From Parelaphostrongylus tenuis (taxonomy: Eukaryota > Nematoda > Chromadorea > Rhabditida > Metastrongylidae): a stretch of 64,000 nucleotides of DNA. Numbering within the stretch: position 1 is the first letter of the stretch; every line of letters starts with the position of its first letter. The DNA is taken from contig JAHQIW010002101.1 of NCBI GenBank assembly GCA_019055375.1, positions 62,001-126,000 on the forward strand, read 5' to 3'. The translations under genes and the position numbers were made by a program. The notes beneath the pieces were generated by a model. That model had not been told where the DNA came from. It saw nothing but the letters and a program-made list of their open reading frames with translations, and did not search any database. Positions 1 through 11,577 of the stretch are shown here, one piece after another.

Positions 1-104
1 AAGATGGCATCGTCCTTGTCAAACTCTTCTTCTTGCGTCGGTAGTACTAGGTTGGGAAAGTTTCCATTGTTTGATGAAGCATCAAAATTTATGCATATAT
101 TCAG

Positions 105-480
105 ACAACAACAACACAACAACTATTCTTCAAATACAGGCCATCATTATCCACCTCTTTTTGCCATCGTCCGTCAGATTTCGGACCTGATTGAAGCACC
201 ACTTCTTCGGCTTCGAATCAAAGAGCTCTTGACATGCTTCTCCACTTCATCAAAAGATTCGAATCGGCGACCTTCCAAAAAGTGTTGCATTGATCGGAAA
301 AGGACGTCATCAGATGGAGCAACGTCCGAACTGTAGGGTGGATGCAGTAGAATCTCAACTCCATCCAAGTCCTCAAACCTTGTCTTGATCTTTTGGCTGT
401 GTGTGGCTTTGTGTTGTCTTGATGAACAAAGCGCGCTTTCGACAAACAAATTCTGGGAACTCCATACTGCAGCAGATATC
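105..480 (-). mobile_element. mariner transposase remnant, C-terminal part
   Basis: On the minus strand one frame gives QDNTKPHTA (the mariner QDNARPH-type signature) and a second frame gives LLHPPYSSDVAPSDD, the D34D block around the last catalytic Asp. A third frame near 120-180 gives RWQKEVDNDGLYL, the usual mariner C-terminus. The change of frame between blocks and the absence of the N-terminal half show a dead copy. It abuts an RTE fragment at 480. Confidence 0.8.
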
Positions 481-1325
481 ACCTGTAATCACCACCCTGT
501 GCGTCCCGTTGATCGTCGAGTGACTCGAGCGGGTACCAGCACTCTTCCATTTTTCCCTATCGCGTGCAAGAGTAGCCCAGTGGGTCTTCCTCGCTCTAGG
601 AATTCGCTGAGCATCATATCTTTCTTCCATCGCTTTCATGAAGAAAAATCGGACACAACGCGTCAGTGGTCTTCCTTTAGAGCGCTTGACGTCCCAAGGA
701 ATCCAGTCGGTACGGCTCTCGTCATCGGTTATCGTTGAAGCGCATCACGTGTCCGGCCCACCTTATTTTTCGATATCCTGGCGTGTATGTATGTTTTCGA
801 TACCCTGTAATATATATCAATAGATGCGCAAGAAGTAGACCTTTCAAATGATATTAAAAATCACACACGATTCATGCGAAAAATAATATTCCCATTCAGA
901 CGATGAAAATTTTCTTTCCAATTTAATGATATCGCTATAGAATGGCATATTTTGGTTGTGAAATCATTATACAGCTTGCGAAGAATTCTACGTACTATGT
1001 AGGACTGCCCTAATTGTCCAGAGCTTCTGTAATTGCTTCTGTTTCAACTGATCAGGGTCTCCAAATGGATGTGAAGTGAGGCAGAATAGTCTCCTATACT
1101 CTCGTGGAACTTTACTAAATCTAGTAGTCGCATGGTTTGTGGCCTCTCGTACTAAATCTTCTCCGAAACCTTGCTTTTCGCACGGCTGCCCTTCGCGTAG
1201 CGTTATGTTAACCCTGTTTAGGTAAGCTCGAGTGAAATATTTATAAACGACAGACAGCAAGCTGGTTGGGCGAAAATTGCTAATGTCGTCAAAGTATTAA
1301 ATCTTGAACAATAGCACGGTCTAGC
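480..1325 (-). mobile_element. RTE-type LINE fragment with internal deletion
   Basis: The stretch 480-785 matches base for base in long runs the 3' end of the larger RTE copy at 51421-51730, including the terminal CACCTGTAATCACC-type tail. The stretch 938-1325 matches the RT region near 52540-52930; the minus frame reads GQPCEKQGFGEDLV. Both parts have the same orientation and order, so they are best read as one element that lost about 0.65 kb between them. All frames are broken. Confidence 0.75.
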
Positions 1326-2424
1326 AGATTTTTCATTGACTAGGGACCTTGAATTTTGACACGTAATGTGTTAAGAGTTGAGACAGTGTGTTAAAGAAGC
1401 GGCAAAAAATTCTGCAGTTATTCCAAATTTCTTGTTTCTGTATCATTTGTTCTATTCTTCAGCGATAAAGTAGCATATTGGATTTCTGAAGGTCGAGCCG
1501 GTACGGCAAACTCATCCTCTTTTACTTCGTATGAGTGTAGAGGACATGGTCATTGAGGAGATCGAAGTAGTAGCTGTATTTGATTTTCTTCTCTGCCTTT
1601 CAGAAAGCTTTAGCTGATCCATAGGGCGCCAAAGTGCATTTATCTTAGTGCGCAATTGAGGAAACTTCTATGTGTCTTGAGAATGCTCTTACAAGTTTCT
1701 GCAGCAGGAGTTCGACAAAGCGAAACCGTTTCGCCAAAATTAGCTCCTGCCGTCTTTCAGCTCCATGCGAACAACGGAATGAGGCAAAATGAGAGTGAAA
1801 GTCGTTTTTTTTTTGAGAATTACACCTTGCTTGCTTTGCTAATGACATCGTTCTTTCCTACTTTCAATACTTCTAGTCGGCTGTTTATGACACTCCACTT
1901 AGAACAGTTTATTCTTATGGAATGATTTATACCTTTCAGAAGTTTGGTATGGCATCTCTAATGCTAGACATACGCTTCAGTTCATTCTCTCAAATCTCAT
2001 CAGTAGCAAATGCCTTTTGGTTCAACCGTGCTCTCCTACAACGAAGGGCAACGGCGCCGAACAAGCCACATGCGTTTTTGTCATTCATGAGCGATCGACT
2101 GCAATTCATTCCAATGTCAAGTAACCTTTTCGCTTGACGAGAAGTGATCCATGTTCGGCTTTGCTACACTTAGTTGTAGGGGAATGGTTGAACCGAAACG
2201 CATGTGTTATTGATGAGGTTTGCAAGAATGGACCAAAAGCAAACGTATAGCAATAGAGATGCCATACACGACCTTTGAAATGCTCAAATTTTGCTATCAG
2301 ATAATATTGTTCTGAGCGAGGTCTCAAAACACAGTGGATCAGAAAGGAATGAATATTTCCAGATGCTTCAATTACGCTTAATTAATATCGAAAAAGCAGT
2401 ATGATAATCTCACAAGCAAGAGAA
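1326..2424. other. no supported gene or repeat
   Basis: Short open frames only, none with a recognisable motif or matching splice signals. Nothing here repeats elsewhere in the window that I could see. Confidence 0.4.
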
Positions 2425-2690
2425 AGGATCCGAAATTTCGATCTACGTCATCGAATGACAATGAAGACGCAATTCTATACTCCAAACCATCAGATATGAG
2501 GTAGAGTGGACATTTAATGCGCTTCTAACGACAGCTGATGTGCGAGAGACCATATCGATAGAGCTCCAAAGAAATGGCAACCGCACCTCAGAAAGGCCAC
2601 TGACCCAATGGTCCGAATTCTTGGAGAAAAGCATGAAGGAAAGATATGACACTTAAAGAATTCTACGAAGTGGGGAAAGCCCACTAGGTA
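2425..2690 (+). mobile_element. old RTE LINE 3'-end fragment
   Basis: Translation by eye gives RIRNFDLRH, then RPLTQWSEFLEKSMKERYD. These parallel RIRTSDLRQ and RPLTRWSDFFTKAMEERYD of the better preserved copy at 63150-63700. Stops and frame changes separate the blocks, so this is an old decayed copy. Confidence 0.65.
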
Positions 2691-3374
2691 CTTTTGCACG
2701 CGGCAAAGTAAATGTGGTTTTTGTGCAGGTTGGCTCCAGTCTTTCAATAATTTACATGATAATAGGTGGCGGTGATTACAATTACATCCTATCCGTTAAA
2801 GATTAGTAACACTGCATATCGTTAAATTAGCTTTTCGAAGATCTCGGTCTGTCCTCGAATGAGTGCTGTTTGTAGGGACAGAGCAAGGAAATACAGCCGG
2901 GATGTTATGCGATTTAATGGATAACATAGGAAGTTGTGCAGAACGCTAGTGTCGTGGTCGTCAAATGTTTGTCGACCACTTTAGAGGCTGTTTGTATCTC
3001 ATTATAAATGACCTATTCAAAATAGCGCTATTATAATTACAAGATAGAAAAAGATAAAGGTGAAGTGAGCATTTTGATGGAAGTAGCCGAGTGTAGTACA
3101 AGCACTTCGAAGCTGATTAAGTAGTGATCCATACCGAGTGTACATGAAGGGCTAAGACCAAGATTTTCTCTATAGAATAATATCTCCTTTTTTCTTTTTG
3201 ACTGATGAGCAGTTATTTTTTTATTAGCTTACAAGGCACACATCACAATCAACTGTGCGGATCTAACACTTCCTGTACTCGGTTCGTTTTCTCGTATTCG
3301 CCTATACAGTGGTCTTTGATTATTCTCGAGAATAGCCTAGTTGTGACGTTCCTCACGGTAATCATTGTTGACCG

Positions 3375-3474
3375 TACAGGCGTTGTTGAAGATGGGGTTC
3401 AGCCATTGCCGCACCGTGACGGCCATCACGTTCACTCGGGCCATGCCCTCTCTCCTCCCCGTCACGACATAGGA
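3375..3474 (+). CDS. candidate exon, His-rich, unassigned
   Basis: An open frame between an acceptor (CGTACAG at 3374) and a GTAATA donor reads GVVEDGVQPLPHRDGHHVHS and continues in the same style. The composition is biased to His and Pro. It precedes the GT92-like exon at 3679 on the same strand and could belong to that gene, but I see no family motif. Confidence 0.3.
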
Positions 3475-3678
3475 ACGTAATAAGTAGTATGTTTTGATCG
3501 GCAATACAGACACTGTTGTGTTCGCTACTATTGAAAAATCACACTACTTTTATGCATACTTACTAAAAATGATTGCATGGTAATTTTCCACAATCACCAT
3601 TATGTATTTAGGGCTTTGTTACCATAGTCCCATGGCCTTTCTTGCCGAATAATTCTATCGTTGATCCGAACAAATCAG

Positions 3679-3806
3679 TGTATCGTCTGGCACACTCGCT
3701 TGCTCATAATGATTGTCTTCTACGAATCGATAGCGAGTTCGGAGCCTTGGTAGACATCGACGAATTAATCATTCCAAGGCATGTTGAGACCACTTTTCAA
3801 GCTTGA
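3679..3806 (+). CDS. GT92 (DUF23) glycosyltransferase-like exon
   Basis: After an AAATCAG acceptor the frame reads RLAHSLAHNDCLLRIDSEFG, followed by ALVDIDELIIPRH. The pattern of NDCL, then a DxD-like VDIDE, then IPR is the core of nematode GT92 family enzymes, which act in the Golgi and add galactose to glycans. The frame ends in TGA at 3804-3806, so either a donor lies just before it or the copy is broken. Later pieces of the same family pattern follow at 4671, 4999 and 7578. The assignment rests on short motifs read by eye. Confidence 0.45.
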
Positions 3807-4199
3807 ACTAAGAGGGAATACTTTTGGAAAAAACTAAAAATCTTGTAATTTTGCTGTTAGTTAGCACTTGCAGTCATATTCGCAGGAACGTTGCTTACAA
3901 TAAAGAGCAATTGTCTCAATAACCACGTCGTGAGAGAGGACCTTATCCTTTTCGCACACTCCATATACCTTAATAGAAATAAAAGAAGGTGCTCCAAAGA
4001 GTCGCTTACTTATTCTGATATATTCGTTCACAACGGAGAAAGGAGCTTTTGAGGAGTGCTTTTGAAAACCACACAAGCCAGGCTAAACACTGATCTCTCC
4101 AGAATGCACAGGAAAATGGATAAAGCTCCTATTGCTGACCAATCTTTGAAGTATACGTCATGCATTCACCTTCACTAAGATACGTTGGAAGTGCTTGAT

Positions 4200-4385
4200 T
4201 GCTTATCTGGCCCTTACATATGGTGACCTACTGATGTACGAAATCAGTGCTGTTATCTTTTCAAAGACGGGTACCTAACCACGGAGTCCGGAGGAGTGGA
4301 AGGCTCGGTGAGCCCTGGAAGCGGATTTAAACCATCAACCACATGTATGTCTTAGGACACATGTCATCACTATGCCAAACGCACT
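4200..4385 (-). repeat. tRNA-derived SINE fragment
   Basis: Shares the arrangement, and in part the sequence, of the copies at 37105, 47605, 56868 and 57320: a GACGGGTACC...ACTCCGG-type core followed by CATCACTATGCC, which on the minus strand is a tRNA-like box A. Confidence 0.4.
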
Positions 4386-4670
4386 CAAAAATCCTATATG
4401 CTGTGTAATTTGTTTGCATTTTCTTAATCTTAAGATCCATCAAGTGCCCGCAAGTAAACTGAGTGCGTTGTTGACCTATACTATGGTTTTCATAAGGTTT
4501 CCGACGTGTTACATCAGTGTTTATATTTATTCACACAAATCTAACAGTGGTTTTTCCTCCTAAACGCGATAGAAAGCCACCCACATTGGCCCACTGCAAA
4601 GTAGCCGTAGCCCCTAAGCTACAAATACACCTACTATGTTTAGTACTTCATGCTATTGATTTATTTTCAG

Positions 4671-4750
4671 GAACGGATCCCTCTTGTCATTTGTAATCAA
4701 GCGATTTTGGTAAACTGTCGCGTGGCGCTTTGTCATTCACCCATCAAAGC
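4671..4750 (+). CDS. possible middle exon of the GT92-like gene
   Basis: A strong acceptor (GATTTATTTTCAG) opens a frame reading NGSLLSFVIKRFW before a stop. GT92 proteins have a GS(F/L)xF block at about this place. A following frame contains RFVIHPSK, resembling the conserved K-I-x-x-P block, but in a different phase. A frameshift or an unseen intron is needed to join them. Confidence 0.3.
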
Positions 4751-4998
4751 CTTCTACTGAACCCGTCACTCTCGAGCGTAAACTTCACATTCGAATCGCT
4801 TGACTTCTCTGGAATTTTCAATGCCACAGAGTTTGTACTTTCAGGGACCACCTAAAGTAGGAATTTTGTTTCTGAAAGCATTTAATTTTTTTTGGACTAT
4901 TTTGGATCAACATTACAGCGATTAGTTTACATATTTGTGTCGTATTCGAAACTACCTCGGTTAAAGAAATGTTTTTCTTTTTGGTTATATTTCGCACA

Positions 4999-5597
4999 GA
5001 GGCCGTGGATCTGCTATCAACGCATCATGTGAGGAAATTCAAATCCGGTTACACAACGCTAAAGGTAAGCTTGGGTCTCCTGACATTTAGTAACCATGTG
5101 TTCATGGTTCATTCTTCCCTGCTTGCACACTTCTAAACTTTCTTTTTTCCCGGCTTTTTTTTTGATTAGGGAATGTTGGCTAACTTGCATAGCATAGCAA
5201 AGCTTTTTATGTTGCTGCCCAAAAATAAATCCCACCAGTGTGCTGCCTTCATGGTTGGAGAATATCCCTGTTTTACTAAAACATTCTGGCTGGTTATAAG
5301 AAAACGTGCAGTTGAAGCTCCAAATCTATATGCTTCGAAATCGGTGTATTTTTCTTGCACGACGCGAGAAAGGTGAGGACCCCTTAGAATTCTTGAGATA
5401 ATCACTTAATTGTTTTGAATCCTAGAAAGGAAAAAAGAAGAAATGAAGTTCAGCAAAAGCATCTTTTGATGGGTGAAATTGAAAGGACTATTCAGTCGTG
5501 TTCTGGCATTATAGTTTCTATACCGGCCGAGTTATGTCAAATGAGATGTAGATCAAAGAATGATTCTTACATGAAAGTATCCAAAAAAAGAAAATAA
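4999..5597 (+). CDS. three linked exons, first GT92-like, rest unassigned
   Basis: Exon 1 (about 4999-5066, after CGCACAG, donor GTAAGC) reads EAVDLLSTHHVRKFKSGYTT, which fits the P-E-x-V-x-x-x-x-x-H block of GT92 proteins. Exon 2 (5169-5374, acceptor GATTAG, donor GTGAGG) and exon 3 (5425-5597, acceptor CCTAG, stop TAA) join in phase and give a basic C-terminus ending SYMKVSKKRK. I do not recognise exons 2 and 3. Splice signals and phases agree across all three, which supports real coding sequence. How this 3' end relates to the alternative GT92 end at 7578 is open. Confidence 0.45.
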
Positions 5598-5689
5598 ACT
5601 TTTGTGTTTAAAAACCAGCTGATAACAAGTCTGTATCACAACGGAGGACTGAAAACATCCTCAACTAATAGTTGTGTGAAAAGTTCAAG

Positions 5690-6150
5690 CCCTTTTGGTT
5701 TTCTGATATTCTTTTTGTAATAAAATGCACGAGTTTGGTATCGTACAAATGCACATTTCTTGTGGACAATTTAGTATATAACTTGCTTATAATTGCTTTG
5801 AGATGGAACTGTCTTGGGAAGAAATTCGCTTGCTATTCATGCACAAATGGCGCATAAGGGAAATTGCTGGTGAAACGACGCGCAATGTTGATACATTTTG
5901 GGATGATGATGCGGTCTCGAGCCTATCACAGGAGGTTGGTTGTCAAGCTGTGCTTGAAATGACTAAAGAGAATCCTTAGTATTTTCCGCTACGCGCCATT
6001 TGTGCGTGAATAACAAGAAAATTTGTTCCCAAGGACAACTTCATCATGAAGCAAGTATAAACAATGTTATACCAAAAGGTTTGCAAGAAAATGCACAATT
6101 GAAACGATACCAAAATGCTGTATATTTATTGCAACAATAGTACTACACTT
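5690..6150 (+). mobile_element. mariner remnant with inverted 5' end
   Basis: From 5803 the plus frame reads MELSWEEIRLLFMHKW, the N-terminus of a mariner transposase. It is preceded by an untranslated leader also present at 57690 and 60285. The stretch 6062-6150 is the same leader in inverted orientation. The piece between carries no intact transposase, so this is a fold-back derivative. Confidence 0.65.
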
Positions 6151-6169
6151 GCCCATTATGAGGTGACAA

Positions 6170-6960
6170 ATGAAAAACTGATCGCACCTGTTAGGTGGAA
6201 ATTTTTCATGGGAGTGTTGGTAATTATTCGAAAGCTTACAGTAGTGGCTAGAGCCTCACACAGCTGATTTTCGAAAAGACAATTTTCTTATTACGCTGTA
6301 AAATCTGCATAAAACTGTGTCTCAGACGCGCATATGTGCCATTCATTGTACGGAGCTCTTTGTTTGCACTACTACTGATCATTCGATAGCTTAAATCGTT
6401 GCTATATTCAACAATCTGCCTTATATTCTGACAAGTCATTTTTCTGCAACGTATCAGGTGAAATAATTGGAGTTCGCACGTGCAACCAAGGGGGTCTTTG
6501 GCCAATTCAAGTGCCGCTGGCTGAGGCGATGATCGATCGCTCTGCACCGCTCTTACGACATCGCGCCAGTGGCCTCAGCTAGCCGCACGTGAGCTAGCCA
6601 AAGACCCCTTTGTTCACATTTGCAAATCGAGTAATTTTACCTGCATCGTTGCAGAGAAACGTTTTCTCCAGTATGTAATTACAGCATTGGAAACAACAAC
6701 AATCACGCTGTTGAATTATTTCTAACAGTCCGAAGAAAGAGCACTGTCAGGCGAGGAATATGCGCGTCTGTAACGCAAAGATTTCCTTCTGTAACAACGT
6801 CAAGAAATAGCTTTTTTGAAATTCTGGCGACGTGGGGCTATAGCCAGAAATCTTAGCTTTCGAATGATCACTAACACTCCTAGAAAAGTTCCTGTCCAGC
6901 AAATGAGATCGGTTTTCCATTTGTAGCCTCATATTGAACAAATACCCAGAATCGTATTGG
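6170..6960. repeat. fold-back MITE, copy interrupted by a second palindrome
   Basis: The left part (6190-6360) and the inverted right part (6720-6920) match the arms of the more compact element at 61345-61670. Between them, 6478-6630 forms its own palindrome: GGGGGTCTTTGGCC at the left and GGCTAGCCAAAGACCCC near the right. This is best read as one fold-back element carrying another. Confidence 0.5.
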
Positions 6961-7577
6961 GAAACCGAAACACTACAAAGTTTTTACACAAACTATCAAC
7001 TCTGTTGTGCAAAGAAAGGAGTGAAATTTAACGGTTATTACGCGAATTGCTGGATGGTCAACCATGAATGATAGGAGAATTTACTTCTACTGCTCAGATC
7101 ATGACTTTAAAGTTTGGTTACAGCCGTTGGATTCAACTAAGATTTGTACGTAATCTGCCAAAGTTTGACATTTCCATATGGAAGTACCACACAACAAATT
7201 TTGTGACATATGCTACAGACCTGAGACGTGTTCGCGGCTGTCTGTTCGAATGACGCACACTATTTCAACTGGTGCTCGTCGAATCTTTCTGGTTCAAACA
7301 GTAAGCATACTGAACTTTCTCGGTACAAAACGGGTTTGAATGGACTTTTAGGGCGTCGGCTGGTGTCCTGCGATGATTTGGAAGAGTGAAGATGATACAA
7401 AATGATAGCTGCTTGAGGTCATTTTTTATATACGACTTAACTCTCTCATATATAGCTTTGCTCTTAAAGAATTGCGCGCATCCTTTGCATGTATAAATAG
7501 AATTCGATATTGTTATCTGAAGAAGTTTTGTTTATTAATTCGATGACGAGCAAGCATATCATAAATTTATTCAAAAG

Positions 7578-7795
7578 CGTCCTTTGAGGTGCCACTGACG
7601 CAAGCTGTTCTTCTCCATTCTCGTTACACTCACTTAGGCGGAGAGAAGTCAACAAGAGTACGTCTTGTGCCAGTCGGTACTTCACTTGACAACCTTCAAG
7701 CAACAATGATTGCTCGGGCTAAAAAGATCTTTCCAAATGGAGCTGACTTTCACTACACAACTCAAAGTACACTTGGCAGATGTTTGAAATCGTAG
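7578..7795 (+). CDS. GT92-like terminal exon
   Basis: After a TTCAAAAG acceptor the frame reads SFEVPLTQAVLLHSRYTHL. GT92 proteins end with a VP...A.LLHYR block, and this matches with Ser for Tyr. The exon ends at TAG 7793-7795 after a polar tail. It lies 3.8 kb downstream of the VDIDE exon on the same strand, with mariner and fold-back repeats between, so it may be the true 3' end of that gene. Confidence 0.45.
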
Positions 7796-8014
7796 GTTTT
7801 TTTCTGTAGTATTGGAGCATCTTGATAGTTCTTGATAAGTCCATTTACAGATTCAATTAATCATGAATGCCGCTGTGTTGACCCAACTTTATGACATTGG
7901 TGATGGTAAAAGACAATGTGATAAAAGACTCGGTTTCAATCTCTCACCAGTACACCTTGTTATGGACTGTATTAGAAATATGTAGACATGGTTGGATTCA
8001 TAAGTGACCGAAAA

Positions 8015-8165
8015 GAAGAAGAGAGCAGCTTGAGAACTAATCTCTATTTTGAGCTTTTGCTAGACTGATATCACTTATCCGTTCAACTGCCATTCTTGAC
8101 GATCGATGTTGAATATTGGTGGCTAACGTTTCGGCACGATCGCTAAAGATTAGTTCCCCAAGCTC
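8015..8165 (-). repeat. Penelope-like element end fragment with hammerhead-like motif
   Basis: The outer parts (GAGAACTAATCTCTATTTTG and the inverted CTAAAGATTAGTTCCCC) resemble the ends of the Penelope-like element at 29.7 kb. On the minus strand 8119-8153 ends in GTGCCGAAACGTTAGCCAC, the second half of the hammerhead-like motif. The CTGANGA half is lost here. Confidence 0.45.
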
Positions 8166-8329
8166 TTCTTTTCTACTTCTCAGTTTTGTACTATTAACAT
8201 ACCGACGTTCAAGGAAAGTCCGCTTTTAGCATGTTACCAAAATTGACCAGTCAAAAGTCCAGGGCAATTGTGTATACCATTGCATCAAAGGTTTCCTCTT
8301 CAATTTCAAACATATCGAGGGTACATTTC

Positions 8330-8710
8330 GGTCATAAGAGAGCAAATTAATATACGACCTCATTCGCTGGGCAAAAATTTTCCGTAGGAATATTGGTAAA
8401 TATTCAAAAGCTCAAATCTCTGGCTCGCGCCTACATGGACGGTTTTTCAAGACACTTTTTTATAACGCTGTAAAATCCAAAAGAAAATTATGCTTCAGAC
8501 GATCACGCGCTCATTTCTTAATCTCGCTTATACTTCTCTGGACAAAACTCCTCTCTCAGACTGATAGTACTCTTTCAATAGCAAGCACAAGTCTTAAGAA
8601 ACTTGAAAAGGTGTTTACTTTTTGGAAGAGCTCATGTGATCGCGCTGTAGGGGAAGGAGAAGATTTGTGCTCTACACCTCGCCGTACACAGCTCTTTCCT
8701 TAGGCTATTC
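8330..8710. repeat. fold-back MITE fragment, same family as 61345-61670
   Basis: GACGGTTTTTCAAGACAC, then TATAACGCTGTAAAATCC, then CAGACGATCACGCGC follow the order of the 61.4 kb element. Only one arm is clear. Confidence 0.45.
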
Positions 8711-9787
8711 GTAATTATTCAATAGCTTCATAGTACTTTTTATCATAGTTCTTCTATAGTAGTCCGCGCACTTCTAACATTAGACTTTGTTTTCTCTCAT
8801 AAATCCCTGTTATTATTATATTTTTGCTTACATTTCTTCCACCTCCGCACTCCTTGGATACCTCCGTTCAATCACTAAAAGATCTGATGAATCAAAATGT
8901 AACGGTTATCCTAAAAGCGAACTAGTTTCAAAGATTCTAATGTTGTGCTTATTTTTAGGATAGCCCGCTTCACTTCAGTGTAAAAGAGGAAATAAAATCG
9001 GGTTTCACTTAATCGTCGAGCTTGTTTACCGGCGAATTCACGTGTTGGGGAAGTGCGATCGACCCATGGTCTAGAGCGTTAGTAATGAGGGATGCAACTT
9101 GCCATTCAACTGCAAATTTTTCCTTCATTTTGAAAGAAATTCCAAATAAGACGAGTGACTCAGATATTACGGAATTTTTTTGCACGTTCATATGCTTTTC
9201 GTGCTTCCCTTTTCATGAGAAACTGAATTATACGCGTGATAAAAACAAAGGGGCGCGGCGGATGCAAAATATAATCTTAATTTGGATTTTACAGCAGCAT
9301 AGAAAGACTTTTCATAATTACTAACATTTCTGCGAAAGATTCTTCTACAGCATGAGGTCGAATATCCGTTTGTTCACTTATAACCAAAAAGTATCTATTG
9401 AACTTTTTCTTCTCAATAAATCTTGTGTCGATTTGTGGGCCGTCACTGGAGCTACGAAGGACTTGGCTCGCCTCAGATATGGGATCGAACCAAGAAATAC
9501 GTCTCCTTTTCAAGCCATTTATGACCTTCAAATTCGACTACTTTTATATATCTCGCTCAAGACAATATAAAATCACATAAAATATCTTGGGCCTTTCGTG
9601 AGGTTATGGTAGTTATACAGTGCTAGACACGTGCTCCAGATTACAGCCCTATCAGTAGTACGGTGCCTGCTGATGCCACCTATGACCATTGTGATACTCA
9701 AGCCTATTAGAAAATCATTATAAAGTGTGCGCGTGACCCTTAGCACTATTCTGCTTTATGAAAGAAAAACACTTCTACAAATTAGGC
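8711..9787. other. no supported gene
   Basis: AT-rich with overlapping short frames on both strands (for example 9022-9324) that lack splice signals or motifs. I see no repeat. Confidence 0.4.
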
Positions 9788-10250
9788 AGAATGATATAAT
9801 CTGATAAGGATATGCATGTTTTGAGCCGTTAGGTCTAGTGGTACACAGGAGCCTATTTTGTCCTATTGAGCATCAGTAGCACCTTCCCTCAATTTAGCCG
9901 ATTCCTTGACGATAAATATTCCTCTATAAGGGAATCAACGCCGAGCAATGAATCACCTTAAGTCAGGTGATGTACTTATCTACCTGATAATGGTCGATAG
10001 AAGAGGTGTGTTCCATCATAGCAGCTACGCGCTCGACTGCTGTCATCACAATGTCAGGTAACTATATCACCTGACTTGGGGTGATTTGATACTCGGCGTC
10101 GATTCCTTATAGAGCATTATTCAGCCTCAGGAGATTGGCCGAACCGAGGGAGGGTGGTACTGATGAGTCCCAATAGGACGAAACAGGCGCCTGTATAGCA
10201 CTAGACCTATCAGCTCAAAACATGCACATCCTATCAGATTACATCATTTT
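9788..10250. mobile_element. fold-back element carrying a hammerhead ribozyme
   Basis: Two arms of about 190 bases, 9788-9975 and 10060-10250, are inverted copies. Examples are ATGCATGTTTTGAGC at 9812 against GCTCAAAACATGCAC at 10213, and CCTTAAGTCAGGTGAT against ATCACCTGACTTGGGG. They flank a spacer of about 85 bases without an open frame. The right arm has a complete hammerhead core on the plus strand; the left arm has a decayed one on the minus strand. No transposase is present, so this is a non-autonomous element. Shorter single-armed relatives are at 22225-22445 and 54440-54660. Confidence 0.8.
10147..10206 (+). ncRNA. hammerhead ribozyme (canonical core)
   Basis: Core CTGATGA is at 10160-10166. 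Stem II is GTCC/GGAC with loop CAATA (10167-10179). The GAAA core is at 10180-10183. Stem III is CAGGC/GCCTG (10184-10193), followed by the GTA cleavage triplet with the expected cut after A10195. Stem I pairs GTGGTA (10154-10159) with TAGCAC (10196-10201) with one central mismatch. Every invariant core position is present. The known role of the motif is self-cleavage of the RNA strand. Activity is inferred from the fold only. Confidence 0.85.
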
Positions 10251-10424
10251 GAGCGGGTCTGTAAAAAAGCGGTCCATTGAAGAGGTAGACAGAATAAGGC
10301 AGTGCACTGAAAGAACCAAAACGGAAGGGCTTTAACATTTTTCACGGACAAGGACGTACAGTGAAGTGACAAAAATCAAACACTCAGTGTTTTTTATCTA
10401 AGAAAAATGAGTGGTCCATATATA

Positions 10425-10500
10425 ACCGACCTCAGGCGGAAATTGAACCACTCTTACCAGGGCGCGTATGTACTAATGCACCACTAGAGCCACTGCTTTA
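10425..10500 (-). repeat. tRNA-derived SINE head
   Basis: The minus strand reads GCTCTAGTGGTGCATTAGTA (box A-like), then GGTTCAATTTCC (box B-like). The spacing is that of a tRNA, but there is no cloverleaf with a sensible anticodon. Confidence 0.5.
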
Positions 10501-11089
10501 CCAGCCCTCTTCCTTCGATATGAACTATCGAAGATACCAGCAACTAACCCCCTAACTCTTTCACGCCGACGCGCTACGTTTCGCAGCAAGCTCCGCGACG
10601 TAAAATCCTACTCAGGTACTGCAATTTCGTAGTCGCAGATTTGTATTGGCACAGGTTGCAATGGAGTAGAGGGATTTTCCTTAACAAATTGAGGTTCTCA
10701 GAGACATTATCATCAGAAAATAATAAAATATCATTTGAAGTGGCTTCTAGACGAACGCTTTTCTAGCAAAAACAAGGCCCCTACGTCAGCATTTATGCCA
10801 GCAAGAAAACCACATCCTTTAAAAACCGAACGAATTTCCAAATGATACTTAAGATTCGTTTCTTTTTAGTCTGTGTTTTTACAGTCAATCAATAGCTCGA
10901 GAAATTCTAATTTTGAAAATAAGCGTGATTTTAGTACAACCTTCATGCTACATTATACTTATGGTAAAAGGATAATGTCTTGCATTTGGAATGCGTAGTA
11001 ATAACTTCTCAGCGGATTCTCTTCGTATTATTTAGTAAAATTCGACTCTAAGCAAGTTGTCGCTATCATAAGACTGATTATTGTGGAGG

Positions 11090-11090
11090 G

Positions 11091-11141
<51 letters not shown>

Positions 11142-11142
11142 T
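11090..11142. repeat. (TA)n microsatellite
   Basis: About 52 bases of alternating TA with one C interruption. Confidence 0.95.
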
Positions 11143-11577
11143 CAATCGCTTTTCAGAGAAGCAAACGCTAAATTGTCCTGAAAATGTTTACTTTTTCATT
11201 TCAAAGTACATGGCTGCACACGTTTTGTGAAGTGCCACTATACGACAACTTTTAGCAATGCTATTAAGTTAGAGATTAGAAAACTGGAAAATTTATGTCG
11301 CGATTTTCGATTTAGAGGTGCGGGTAGATTATTCGAATAATGTCTATTTGTGGCAATATATAAAGGTGAATTGCTGCTCACATTACATGCTAAAGATAAT
11401 TATGATTGAAATTTGACTGAATATAGTACAGGAAAATTCAATAATACTTGGAAATACGATTTTCTCGTGAGATTGTAGTCTTTCCCTCCAAAAATTAGGG
11501 GTTTACAGGGAGCATCGGCTTTGCTGTGAGTTGCAACGTTGAATAACATTCATTTTGAGTATAACTGGGTATATACA

